Source: Fragilaria crotonensis
Lineage: Eukaryota; Bacillariophyta; Fragilariophyceae; Fragilariales; Fragilariaceae
Length of the DNA: 40,105 nucleotides
Assembly: GCA_022925895.1 (NCBI GenBank)
Contig: JAKSYS010000588.1
Location: 1 to 40,105, forward strand
Direction of reading: 5' to 3'
Made by a program: the position numbers and the translations under genes. Positions 1-11,293 of this stretch are shown here, piece by piece (the stretch's first letter is position 1; each line of letters starts with the position of its first letter). Under the pieces are notes generated by a model. It ran no database searches and was not told where the DNA came from. It saw only the letters and a program-made list of their open reading frames with translations.

Positions 1-341
1 GACAAACCACGTCTACTGTGCACATCTACATAAAACGTCACTACTACAGTACGAGGTACGAGTATTGCTTAACACTCCACACATTCCACATTACAAGTGC
101 TCGGGTGCTGTGTGCCCCTTTCGACCCGAGAGAACCTGTGTGCAACCGGGAGTACGGTTGTACTACCGGTAGTACTATTTGTCTATACTGGCATATGTTT
201 TTCCAAATCCACCAAGACACATATCTAGCAACTGTTGACACTCTCTCTCTATAGCATTGCCGCGTGTTGCCTGTCATCGCTGTCAGTGTAGAGGTTGGTG
301 GAGAGGTAGCAGATAACAGATAAGCAAGAGATCTGATCAGC
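1..341. other. Intergenic / 5' flank of HEATR5-like gene
   Basis: No credible gene is visible. The stretch holds short palindromic words of the CCGGTAGTAC type around 160-180, a feature shared with other intergenic parts of this window, and a pyrimidine-rich patch near 240-250 just before the 5' leader of the next gene. It presumably contains the promoter, but no clear TATA box was found. Confidence 0.4.
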
Positions 342-3300
342 ATGAACGATACGCCGGAATCGGTGGAAGAAGCAGGAGCACTGTTGGGTGCCGCAATAAC
401 CAAATGTAACGTGTCAAGTCTCCCTTCCATCAAGCCTCCCAAAGGCATGCATTCTTCCTTTGCCACAATGTCTCCTGTCCCGTCATCGGAATTGTTCTGT
501 CGTCTGTATCAGCTGCGCGAACTTCTGCGGCAGGCGCCAAGGAACGAACCTCTCATTGCGGCGCCCTCGCTTCTAGCCGTTCTTATGAAGCTCTTGGGCG
601 TTTCAAGCAGTCTCGCACCTCAATTCATGCAAGATGGACGCGTCAATACTCCTCCTCTTTGGAGCACACCCCTTCGAACGCTGTGGGTTGACAGCGTTGT
701 CTTGTGCCACGTGCTGGGAGAGTCTTTGACGGGCAAGGCGCGCATCGACATTTATAGTTTCGTCAAGAATATGGTGGCACTGGCTGGCTTGAATCCAAAA
801 TCGCAGAAGGCAGCTGGAGGCACTCGGATGGCAGCCCTTCAGGTCATTGCTGGTTTATTTATTAAATTGCCGCAAAAGCTCAGTCCCTGGGCTCTCGATG
901 TCTTGAGTCTTTGCACCAAGAGCTTGAAATCGAGTGGAAACGGGGAACCCAGTTATCGTGTGGCTTCCGTACAAATGGCGGTTGCAGTTGCCGTAGCTTG
1001 TCGGGAGGCACGTATTGATCAACAGCAACAGCAAGACTTGCAATCGTCGTCTCCGCTGGTTCTAGCTGGAGCCATGGAAGATCGAGCCCTCCAGGAATCT
1101 GTCAAAATCCTCAAACAGGCCATAACAGACAAGTACCCGGAGGTCCGCGAGGCCGCGGCACAATTTTGTGCCGCGTTGGCTCCACTTCTAATCCTGCCAT
1201 CGCGAGCTGGGGACAAGCTTGATCCTACAATGAACCTGGAGGAAGTCATCCAGCTCTGCTTTAAGAATCTGGATGACGAGAGCCCTGCGGTGTCCATAGC
1301 GTGGGGCGAAGCCATGGCGCGCTGTTTGGCAACATCGGTAGCACATGGACAGCAACAGGGCGAAACAAATGCAAGACGCAAGGATGCCGATGATGGGGAT
1401 GTTGGAGATGACGCCGCGCCTGAAGCTTCGAGGTACACATCCTCCTCCCGACATGCCAAACCCTTGTCTGTCGTTGCTACCTGCAAGTCATTACCTCTTG
1501 CTGTTAACTATTTGGTAGAACAGTTCATCAAGGTGGCTGGTGAGCTTAATGCTGTTCGTCTCGGTGGTCCCTTCTCCCTTGGCGGCCGAGGTGCTCGTGT
1601 TGGAATTGGCATGGTGTTGGTCAAGATTCTGGCGATTCATTCGTCGACAACGTCGATCATCGGAATTGAGTACCCTTTCAAGCGGGTACTTGTGGATGTT
1701 TTGGCAATGTTGGGACCAGATCTGGAGAAGCAAATTGGTGGCTCGGACGCTACGGCGCCTGCATTATTATCGCCAAAAGCGACTGGTGGCTTTGGATTCG
1801 GTGCCAAGGCCAAATCCTCAGCGGATGGAGCACTTGCACGACTGGCCACAAGTCGAGTGCTTCGCTTTGGACTGTCCGAGATGGTTTCTGAGGTAGCGCA
1901 ACTGTCCATATTGCATGAGTTGACGGCACTTTGTGCCGGACAGTCGTTGGACCAACAGACGAAGCCGTTGAATGCGCACCAACTTCAAGTCGCTTTAGTT
2001 GAAATATCACATTTGTTTTGCTCGCTCGGTGAAGCAGCTGGAAGCACTCTCGAAGATCTAGTTCCGTTGTTGACCAATTGTCTCCAGCATCCTGATCATG
2101 GCGTTCGTCATGAATCGGCAATCGCCTGCGCCGCCGTTGCAGCCTCCTTTCCGGGCCAGGCTCGTCAAATCTTGGCGCTATCTTTGGAGGAGATTCAAGG
2201 TCAACACGCTGAACTTGTCACACAGGCAACAATCGAAGAGTCTAGCAAGCCTTTCATTGTGTCGCCAAAGAAATCCCGTTTTGGAGGCAAGGCAGACGAA
2301 GCGCCCGTCGTTGACAAGTCGTTGCACTTTCAATTCGCTATTCATGGTCACGCAGTTTTGATATCTATACTGCTGAGAGAACTGCCTAGGCTGCCGGGAG
2401 GGTTACCTGCGGAACTCCTAGCGAAGGCCATGTCAGTTGGGGAGATACTGGTGACTTGTCAGGAAATCGATATTTTGACCAAGGCTAATCCGATTGGTGC
2501 TTGCACGTGTGTGCAAGCGGGCTACGGAATAATCTGCGGGGCATTGACTGTGGGGCCTCGCCCGATTAAAGCTCACGTCCCTCTCATGTTTGGCTTGTGG
2601 CAGAGGGCGATGCGGACCATCGAGAAGGGAGGCAGTAACGTCTCACCGGACCAGGACTTGATCTGTTTGGATGCAGTTCTGTCGTCTATTGTAGCCTTTC
2701 TGGAGCATTGTTCGGAACTGCTTCTGATGGTTCCTGATGCCCTTTCTCAAACAACGATGATGCTTGAGCAAGTGTTTCCTCTTTTCATCCCTACTGGACG
2801 ACTTGAGTCTGCGCCGATTGGTCCTGGTGCCACGTCGCGTCATGAAAGCGCAAAAGCGTCCATCATGGAAGCGTTCGCATGGTTGCCTCCCGGGAGCTTC
2901 CCAATGATTGCCAATGATGTTTTCAACTTTGCTATGCAACACGTACAATCCGCTACAGAAGGCGAAGTCATGTCGTCCTTGCTACCAACTCTTGTGAACA
3001 ATGAAGACAAGGTACTTGATTCGAAGTCCGTGTGCAGGGCCCAGCGCTACGGCCAAGTTGGCGGCGGGAGAGAAATCGATTACAACTGTATCGTTCTCGA
3101 CTCTGAAGCAAGTCGTCATGGAGAACGAGAATCGGTGATGCATTTTCAGAGTCACGCATTTCATTACGATTCGGCAAGTAGCGACAAGGAGCTTTGGGGC
3201 AGTCGTGTCCTTGGCACGTTTGCCTACGATGGGATCGATTTGAGCCCCGCTCCTACTCCGCTTCATGAGGTTGGAACATGGCGCAAACCAGCGTCGCCAT

Positions 3301-6300
3301 CGTGCTCGTCAAAGGTACGCCTGGTCGATGCTGCGGTGCAAGCGTTCTCAGCGACATTTGGGTTGAAGGACGGCAAGGAACAACAACAGGCCATGAAGCT
3401 TTTGGAGCAAATGGTTCCACCATTATTGGCTCAACTCGCTCGAGCCATTGGAGTGAACGCCTCTCTCGTTGAAGATCAAAGGAGGAGCAAGGCAAAGTCT
3501 GACGATGTTGCCGCTGTCGCCAACATCACTGCTGTTCTCTTGGCTTGTTTGAAGTCCCTACCGATGCATGAAGCTACTCATGACATCCCGATAGGCCTAG
3601 GACCTCCGTGGATGAACAAGGCCAAGGACATTTTACTAACCCTTCTACCATCGACGTCAAACACGGTTCGTCGTGCCGCCGCGGAAGGCTTGGCATTGCT
3701 TGCTACGTTGGGCGTTACCGAAGATGCCCACACACTTCAGAGTGCAGTGTTGCATTCACTAGACGAAGTCATGCAAGGAAATAAGCCAGATGGAAAGCCT
3801 CGTGCCATTCCTGTTGAGCCAGTCTCTGCAGCTCGCGCTGGGTCGCTATTGACACTTGGGTGTATCCAGCGAACCGCTAACAATATCAAGTTAATACAGA
3901 CGGCGCGGTCAAAAGGCCGTTCCACTGCTTCAGAGACAGCCACAGCTGCTCAAGAACATGCGCTCCCAACGATGCAAATGATGACACGAATCTTGCCCTC
4001 GATCGCATGCCACGCGACAATTCGTGACGCCTTCGTTCCCCGTATATACGGCATTCACGCTTTCAACATACTTCTCGCCTATTCAACCTATCAAAAGGAA
4101 GATGAGTGGACTGCTGAAGACCAGCACCTCATAAAGAAGGCAATCGAAAGTGTTACGGACAACTTTCTTAGCTGTTGGACGGCAGTTTCGACAGATATGG
4201 ACGGCGAGCAAGCCGCCGAGAAACTGTCGGAAGAGATTTCATTCTTGTCTGTCATTCTAAGGATGATGACTTGTTTGATTCCTTATCTCGAAGGAGCTAC
4301 TTTATCGATGTTCGTTCAGATGGCGTCCGTTATCACTGAAGGGGCTGGCAGGCACCCGATCGTTCTGGTAGAGGCCTTGGCCTTCTTCGAAGTCGTCTAT
4401 AAACAGCAAGATGTGATGAACACGATGCTGAAAAGAATTTCCAATGAAGTCATTCGAATGGCGACACCGATCCCACAGACGGTATTTGCTTCCTGTACCA
4501 GTGTTGTGCCTTCTTTACAATGCTCTGAGGCTGTTGCTTTGCTCATGTTGACGATCTCTCAGGTTATGCCACTATCGGACGCCGACCTTGCTTCTCTCGC
4601 CGGGTTTCTCGACACCACTTCGGGGACGAGGCCATGTACCACAGAGAGCTTGTTTAGGGGGCTCGCTGCTCCTCGTGAAGTCGATGAAAGTTATGGACAT
4701 CACATTCGAATTGAGAACTCGATAGTTCGAGCCTTCGGCGCCCAGACCAGTCAACTATCGCAAACAATAAATTTCATGAGTAGCCAACACAGATGGCAAG
4801 TGCGTGCTGCTGCGGCAACGCACTTATGCGAGGAACTGAAGCTGAAGTCTGAGCTTCCACCTGGACTCCTATCGGAAATGCTGTTGGCAGCCTGTGGAGC
4901 TGTGGTTGCCACGTCTGAAACACAAGAACTTCGTACTGTCCAGGAAGTTGGTGCGAAGCTCTTGGCGTTGTTGGTAAACTCATTTGGACGTACGCTTGAT
5001 CCATCCGAACCTGACTCTTGGTTGATGGCACAATACTCGTCCCAGCTCCTTGCTTCAGTCAAGCACTCCGTAACGTTATCGGAGGTGACGAAGATGAAGG
5101 CGCGGTCCCGGTTTTTGTGGCTGGGTGCGCAACGCTGGAGGCGTTGATTAAGGGCGGTCTGCTGTCCGAGGCGGCGTCCTTTAAGCGTGTAGTGCGTCCA
5201 GTGCTTCCTACTGCTCAGGAAGTGCCATTCGCAAAAGTGAACTCCGATAGTCCATTCTGCAGGAAACATGTTCTTCCTCTCGTCGCCAAACTTGCAGCTT
5301 GCTCACGAATTGCAGGGCTCGTCATGAGCGGAAATGTTGGAGCGGATTGCAAATCTTTCTTGGAGGAATCCACACGAACGTGCAAGGGTGGACTTGCAGT
5401 TCATTGCGCAGCAGTTGCGCTCGACGGATGGCGTTTACTCAAGGACTGCGGATGCTGGGTACTTGTACGGCAACTCGCGCGATCTTGATGTCTACACCAA
5501 AGATGTGATTATCGAAGCGGGACCGCCGTGTCTATGCCACGCCATGGTTTGCTTCGGCCAAATCGTCGCAGACGTGTCGATTGATGAAGAGCTGCGAATC
5601 GACTGCAACGCATGGCTACAGGTGTTGTTGCCACTCACATTGGTGTCAATTTACGAATCTATCGAGGTCGTTGTCGATAGAAGAGGTAATTCCGTTGAGA
5701 GATCGGTTGGACTGTCACCTTCTGAAAGAACTTCATTTTACCTCCGTGGTTTGCGATCGCTGGTCATCTCCAGTGCCTTGTCCAATGAAGAAACAGCGAA
5801 GAGCGCAATCGCCGAGGTCACGTACATGGTTTCTTCAGCAATTTTGCAACCGGTTATGGGGATAGGAGAGACCTCAATCGCAACTCATAGCGAGCAACTT
5901 GTTGGGGAGGCATGCACTTTTTTGGAGACGGTCGCAGCCTCGACATCTATCAACGCCGATGTAAATTCCAAGGTTCTTTTGGCACTTTTAACCACGTTGG
6001 AGGCTTTCCAACGAAATGGGCCTTCCACTGAGAATGCCCTTGTCACTCCGATTGCTGTCACGTACTTGAAGGCGATGACGTCTATGATAGAAAAGGGTTC
6101 AGCTTCTACTTCATTGGTGAATGCCATGGTTCAGTATTCGATCAACTTGCTTTCCAATGGTTACCAACCCACGCTGCAGGTTGTCGCAGAGGGAATGTTG
6201 GCGACATGCTTGAGCAATGATACTACCACCAAATCACGCCAAGAAAACATCGCCTTGGACATGGTTCTACAAGGAAAGTGGAAGGCGTGGGCAATCATAT

Positions 6301-6929
6301 GCATACGTTGTCCCTCGGCGCTGAGCAAGAGTATACATGTTGCCAGAGAGGCGCTCGCCGACTTGCAGGCGCCAGCGAGGCACTTGGGAGCGTTAGATGC
6401 TATCCGCAACATCTTGCAAGGCGTTGATGCGACCACACGTCCCGTCGCCGGTCTGGTGATGAAGGAAACAGGCTCCTCATGCTTGGGACTCTTCAAGGCA
6501 TACGCTACAGTTGCTATTGCAATCAAAGATTTCGAAACTAATCGTATGGTGGTCAGCACTGATGTCATGAAAATCATCATGATCGCCTACCAAATCCTGT
6601 CTCCTGGAGAGAACGAGCAGTTGGTGGCCTACTTAACTGTCGTTTTCGACCTTCTAGTTGACGTGATTCAATACAATGGATTGCCCAATCAAGCTTCACC
6701 ACAACCTGGTGCTAATCCTTTGCTGGGTCGTCTGGCGGCTCATTCTATTGTTCACGTGGCGCGCACTACACCGGTAGCTTTCAAGGAGACCGTGGCAGGG
6801 TTGACATCATCGCCGAACGGTCGGGCCATTTTGGAATTTGCGGTGCGCGCTGAAATGACTGGATATGCTGCTGTGTCGGGAGTGGCTCCTCCCAAGAAGA
6901 AGTTGAATCTCAAATCGTTTCAAAGATAA
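342..6929 (+). CDS. HEATR5: HEATR5/LAA1-like HEAT-repeat protein (two apparent frame changes)
   Basis: A giant alpha-helical HEAT-repeat protein, by family an AP-1/clathrin-associated trafficking factor at the trans-Golgi and endosomes. The first frame runs 342-5147 (1601 aa). A second frame carries HEAT-like sequence over roughly 5070-5340, and the first frame register resumes to 6929, giving about 2190 residues, close to animal HEATR5 (about 2070). Support for the family: the order of blocks (IQLCFKNLDDESPAVS; QAGYGIICGALTVGP followed by a helix ending LWQRAM; SSKVRLVDAAVQAF) follows HEATR5B, and the C-terminus PPKKKLNLKSF matches the short lysine-rich tail of the family. The start is the first ATG after a leader with no in-frame ATG. 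Frame changes lie near 5070-5090 (-1) and 5330-5380 (+1, or two -1). Since the protein looks normal on both sides, sequencing error or recent mutation is likelier than ancient decay. An 83-bp GT-AG intron at 5070-5152 fits arithmetically but would remove good HEAT sequence. Confidence 0.85.
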
Positions 6930-7073
6930 CAGCGCAAGGATTGCTGAGATCAAGCGAAGGTCGTTTTGTTGCCATCAGGATGCAGGTCTTATGAATCATA
7001 AACATCACTAGTACAGTTGCCTATGTCCAGATACGAAAGTATAGCAAGGTCATTTACCAATGGAAATCGATGT

Positions 7074-7922
7074 CTACTCAGCCGTTCGAATTCGTCGTTT
7101 GGGCTTTCGACGTTTCTGCTTGGACTCTCCATCGGCTGATTTGACTTCCTCATCTTCCCACATCCCCTGAAAATACTGATTCATCATTTTCTCAACTTCA
7201 TCATCGCGACCCTCCCGGTATCCTGCCATGAATTCGTGGACACATTCCGTTGCCAACTGCAATTGGAGGGCCGTCCACTCCTTCAAGTCTTGCAACGAGT
7301 AAATCCCCGTCCGTTTCTGCACTTCTTCCAAAGCCTTGGGCCCCTCCGCTTTAATAAACTTGACATTCTTGGCAACATTTGTGTTAATCTGTTTTCGTTG
7401 CTGCTCTATACGATCCGAGACTGACAACTTTTCCTTGGTTTCACCATTTGAGTCAGTTTCCTCCGACTCGGGCAGCAACCATCCCTCGTGGGACCAGCGA
7501 TACTCCTTCATTGATAGCTCCCACGCCTCCTTAAGCTGTTGAAACGACTGCGGCCTTGGAAATCGGTGTTGTCTCTCAAACTCTGGATCGTACCCATGTG
7601 GATCTGGCCATATCGTAATGTAGCGCCACCAGGGCTTGACAGGCATTGGTTTCTCGTCAGGCTTATCCTCTTTCAAATCACCGTCGACTTTCTCTTGCAT
7701 TTTCTGTCTTCGTAGTCGTCGTCGGCGTCGTCGTTGATCGCCAGAGAAAGATCTATTGTGCTGTAAATGGTCAAGGCCATAACAATGGCTGGTCCGCGTG
7801 AGGTTTTGCTGACTAGCATAGCCAATGGCAATCGGTAATGATTGAAAGGATTGTCGCTGAATTCTTTGTATGAGAAAGAGTCGACGAGAAGCAGCGAATG
7901 TTGTGGTAGTTGCAGGCTTCAT
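7074..7922 (-). CDS. Unknown protein, probable mitochondrial targeting
   Basis: A 282-residue protein I do not recognise. The N-terminal 40 residues are rich in Arg, Ser, Thr, Gln and Leu and lack acidic residues (MKPATTTTFAASRRLFLIQR), as in mitochondrial presequences. Residues about 60-75 form an Arg cluster (RRRRRRLRRQK). The middle contains an aromatic stretch (PWWRYITIWPDPHGYDPEFE) and a WxxSMKEYRWSHEGWLLPE block. The C-terminal third is predicted helical and ends in a basic tail (KQKRRKPKRRIRTAE). The size, basic ends and targeting signal would fit a mitochondrial ribosome or respiratory-complex accessory protein, but this is a guess. It is convergent with the HEATR5-like gene (about 145 bp between stops). 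The ATG at 7922 is the first in the open frame. Confidence 0.7.
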   Translation of the reverse strand: MKPATTTTFAASRRLFLIQRIQRQSFQSLPIAIGYASQQNLTRTSHCYGLDHLQHNRSFSGDQRRRRRRLRRQKMQEKVDGDLKEDKPDEKPMPVKPWWRYITIWPDPHGYDPEFERQHRFPRPQSFQQLKEAWELSMKEYRWSHEGWLLPESEETDSNGETKEKLSVSDRIEQQRKQINTNVAKNVKFIKAEGPKALEEVQKRTGIYSLQDLKEWTALQLQLATECVHEFMAGYREGRDDEVEKMMNQYFQGMWEDEEVKSADGESKQKRRKPKRRIRTAE

Positions 7923-8459
7923 GGTGAGGTTATGATTGTGCGTCGTCTCGCATTTAACTCGTTTAGCTCGAGATTGCCATGCAAATCCTGGGCAATGGAC
8001 TGGGTACTGAGCACTGGAAACAGAGATACAGTGATTGTAGTCTACTAGTAGAGCTACCGGTACCAGGTAGTCGTAATCCGTAATCTCTAATCTCTAATCT
8101 ACAGTCGTAGAATTGCCGACGTAGGCCCGCCGCATTGTTGGTAGAAAGGATTCCTGATTCCGTACGGTGTACGGTACAGATTCATTACAATTTCATAATC
8201 CAGTACAGTTGACAGTAGCCTACTCCGAAGTACCAGCTTCTACTCCGAGTGTTCGAGTCCAGCGGCCTGATACTGTAGTACTGTAGTACCAGTCCTGGTA
8301 ACATCAACAACACTTTATCGTTGAATAGAATGGTTGTTGCCATTCATGTCCAAATTCATCGAAACGCCGAAGCAATCGATACGCTGCGGCAAGACATCTA
8401 GCCTTGGCCAACTCAAGCCCAACTCTTCCGTACCACATCAACATATCAGCATATCAGAA
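7923..8459. other. Intergenic region between divergent genes
   Basis: This stretch separates two divergent genes and must hold both promoters. It is dense in short self-complementary words: CTACTAGTAG at 8042, ACCGGTACC at 8056, and repeated CTGTAGTA near 8272-8285, plus a short run of CTAATCT repeats at 8082-8098. No gene is recognised apart from a possible upstream ORF at 8330. Confidence 0.4.
8330..8401 (+). promoter_or_regulatory. Possible upstream ORF (23 codons)
   Basis: An ATG in good context (A at -3, G at +4) opens a 23-codon frame ending TAG at 8399-8401, 58 bp before the preferred start of gene X. It overlaps an in-frame ATG of gene X at 8346 that has poor context. If the transcript starts upstream, this could be a translational control uORF. 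It could equally be a misassigned first exon. Confidence 0.25.
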
Positions 8460-9726
8460 ATGGGAAAGATCCTTGTTGCCATTGCTCAGGCATCCCTCTA
8501 TTGGGTTCTCTTGAATGCAGCACTTTCGCAAGTTCTTGTGGTTTACCGATGGAACGAATACAATCCTACGCTTGTTCAAGACATTGTGAAGGAAGTTATC
8601 ATCGAAAAGCCACTAGATCCAGTTATTGAAGAAGAGATTGTTGTCAAGGAAGTTGCGTCAGAATCAGTGGGAGAAATTTTGGATGCCCACACGAAGAGTC
8701 GATCGAAGCAGCTCTTGTTGGCATTATACGATGCCAAACACCAGCAAATGACGCAACTTCAAGAATCTGAAGCAAAAGTCGCTCTATTGGTCCACCAGTC
8801 TATACAACCTTCAACTTATCCAAAACAAGAATTAGCATCAGTAGCGACAGACGTCAATTCGCTTCAGGCACTTCTCATTCAGCCAACATTGGCGGACACT
8901 AAGGATGACGCTCTGATCAACCTCTTGGACCAGTCATTGGAAGAGCTTGATAACGTTGTTAACTCGAACGCTTCGAGCTCACTTCTCAAGACCTTGGTCT
9001 CTTTGAACCTGACACGCGTTGATGCGCCTACAGTGACCAAGGACTGCCCAACTGCTCCGACTGGAGTTCGAGCCTCAGGACTAAAGGCCGCCGTGGGGAC
9101 AGTTCAGCATGCGCTTCGGGACCAAAGGAGGGAGATCGCTCGAACGATTGTTGAGCGAAATTAATGTGGAAGATTACATGGCCCTGCCTTTGCCAGAGTC
9201 AGCGTTGGCGGACGCGCCTGATCAACAACAAAGCAAATTAGCGAGCAAGCCCACACCTGATTCAGAGGAGAATCGCATCTGTCTACTCGAGGAGGATCTG
9301 ATGGACATGGTGGATCTTGCCCTCCAGAAATCACCCACAGACCTACAATTGGCGCTGACCAAGTTTGTCAAGGATCTCGATCCCGACACTGATGTAATTC
9401 TAGATGCCTTGCTGCCCCCACCATCTTCCTCCATTCGCATGGCACCTCGTGCTTCCACTCCTACGAATTTGCGACAAGCGCTCAATTCCGAAGTGCTCTT
9501 TTACGGATCAACCAAACTCATCGACACGCTTGTCGATTGGGTCAGCGGCTACAACGATGAACTGGACGGTGTACTGGATTCCCTGATTCAAACTGCCGGT
9601 GAACAATCAGTGGGACGCATCGTCGTTTCGAAATTGTTGGAGGTAGCCGGGCGAATCCCTCTTCCCACACCTGTAGTGAATCTATACAATACCACTCAAG
9701 CGGGTATATTGCTAACGAAGATGTAA
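8460..9726 (+). CDS. Unknown gene X, N-terminal membrane anchor; one frame change
   Basis: The first frame ends at 9164 and a second frame (open from before 9109) continues to 9726, about 420 residues in total. I do not recognise the family. From the chosen ATG (8460, purine at -3 and G at +4) the protein begins MGKILVAIAQASLYWVLLNA, an uncleaved signal-anchor or signal peptide. An acidic Val/Glu/Pro stretch follows (EVIIEKPLDPVIEEEIVVKE), then mostly helical sequence and a C-terminal part with LIDTLVDWVSGYNDELDGVL. An in-frame ATG at 8346 would add 38 residues. The frame change between 9110 and 9164 is +1 (or -2) and has no convincing intron. A decayed copy of its 3' half lies at 12826-13115, showing that this gene was part of the duplicated unit. 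The joined reading is supported because that copy is homologous to the downstream frame. Confidence 0.6.
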
Positions 9727-11293
9727 AGCAAGTAGTAAATCCGTCAAACAGGAAGGGGTTAGGGGTTAGACACTTGCAATTTTTCTCGTCATTGGCGAGA
9801 AGGTTGAAGGCACATTCCCATGAGACACCACGCGGGTTAGCGAGCTACCAAAGACACTGTTGGAAGGAATTGTTTGAACCATGTAAGCAGCATTTCCGAC
9901 TGCGTCGTATGGAGTACTACAGTACAACGTAAGATACCTACATGATGACAAGAGGGCCAAGGCGAAGGTTAAGTATTGAGAGTAGAACCCCCTACCGGTA
10001 GAATGGTACAAACTTGACTTTTAAGTTGAGGCCATTCCTTGGATGCGAGGCATTGCAAGGAATGAGCCAATCGCTGGCAGTCTCTTTCTTCCCCAGCAGA
10101 AGAAGAATCACCAAATACTGCTTCACTATCAACACAGACTGTAGCCGAAATATTGCCTTCGCATTTTGGTCCTGACTTTGACAAACCCGTTGTGGATGAG
10201 GATAGTTAACACACACACAAGGTGCATCTACAAAATCTGTTCGGAAGGAAACTCACGTTTAAGTGACGTCAAATCATCATTGTTATGCTTGTTTTCATTG
10301 AAGCGCATTACGGCATAACAAACTTACAGGAACTGAAGTCCCGGCAACGTTTATGTTTTGGGTTTAATGAACTTGCGCGAGGCGTTGTTAGCGGATCATT
10401 ATCATTATGCTTTATTTATATGAATGCGAAGTGACTTGACAGAGTCTCCGACCTCCTCTGGATTTAACTCATGCAAGGCGATGCTTTAAATGTTCTAACA
10501 TGTGGGTCTAAGAACTATCGATGGCACTCGCCTAAACTCTGCAATCTGCTGTCTGGGGATGCACACTAGTTATTAGCAAATCTCCATTCTGGCTCATTGT
10601 AACAGCGTATGATTGCTTGGATTGATGCAGCTGCGTGCATAAATTTCTGGCTCAAATCTACTTCATAAAAAGCCGAACAACGATTAATCCGCGCATCTCG
10701 TAATTCTTTCCAATTCCCAACTCAATGAGGATGGATGCGACCGAGCTATCTCATCGTTCGAGAGATATCGGTGGGCACTATGTGACCGTGGTTTTATGAG
10801 ATATTGCACTGCTTATTTGTGCAAGCAAAAACCGTCAAAGAATATCAAAAACAAGGGTATGTTAACGGCGGTATAACGAGAGACCGGCGAAATGGGCCGG
10901 CAAAACTCTTAGGTGACAGAACGGTGTCGATAATAGCTATCATATGCATAGGCGAGACCTCCGTATCGGTCTACAGTTTACAGACAACATACCAGTACTG
11001 TACCTTTTAAGTACTGTACGAGTAAATCAGTCGTACTAGTCGTTGTAGTATCTTTCGGGTCATATAGAGCACGCCCGACAATTCTGAACATTTTATAACA
11101 ACTCACACATAGACAGATTGGCGCACTGCCGTTATCTAACGGACGAGATTTGTGTACAGTATGAGTCTGAAGTCTGCATCGGTTGAGGAGCACAAGGTGA
11201 GGTTTTGGTGTTAGTGATCGCCCAAATCCCGGTGCAGTACAGATAAGGCGACCGCATTGCACCCATTTCACCCTGCATCCATCCATTATATCA
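9727..11293. other. Intergenic region with a gene-Y remnant
   Basis: No intact gene is seen in these 1.57 kb. Positions 9950-10150 are a remnant of gene Y (listed separately). The rest of 10150-10950 shows no recognisable coding signal. 10975-11045 is a cluster of GTACTGTA/CAGTAC words that can fold into hairpins. The last 40 bases before 11294 resemble the sequence before the second sulfotransferase, marking shared ancestry of the two promoters or leaders. Confidence 0.5.
9950..10150 (-). pseudogene. Truncated remnant of gene Y (NTF2/lumazine-binding-like)
   Basis: About 200 bp align by eye with 13150-13335, the 3' end of the intact gene Y. Shared words include TTGAGGCCATTCCTTGG, CAATC[AG]CTGGCAGTCTCTT and CTTCCCCAG. 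On the minus strand it would encode the end of the C-terminal domain (GKKETASDW). Similarity stops abruptly near 10150, so only the last fifth of the gene remains. It lies downstream of gene X exactly as the intact gene Y lies downstream of the gene X remnant. Confidence 0.75.

Noticed and set aside
5070-5152. An 83-bp GT-AG intron in the HEATR5-like gene, in place of the first frame break
   Set aside because: The length and phase fit, but the supposed intron encodes convincing HEAT sequence (AVPVFVAGCATLEALIKGG) in the next frame, and no branch site is seen. It would also not explain the second break near 5350.
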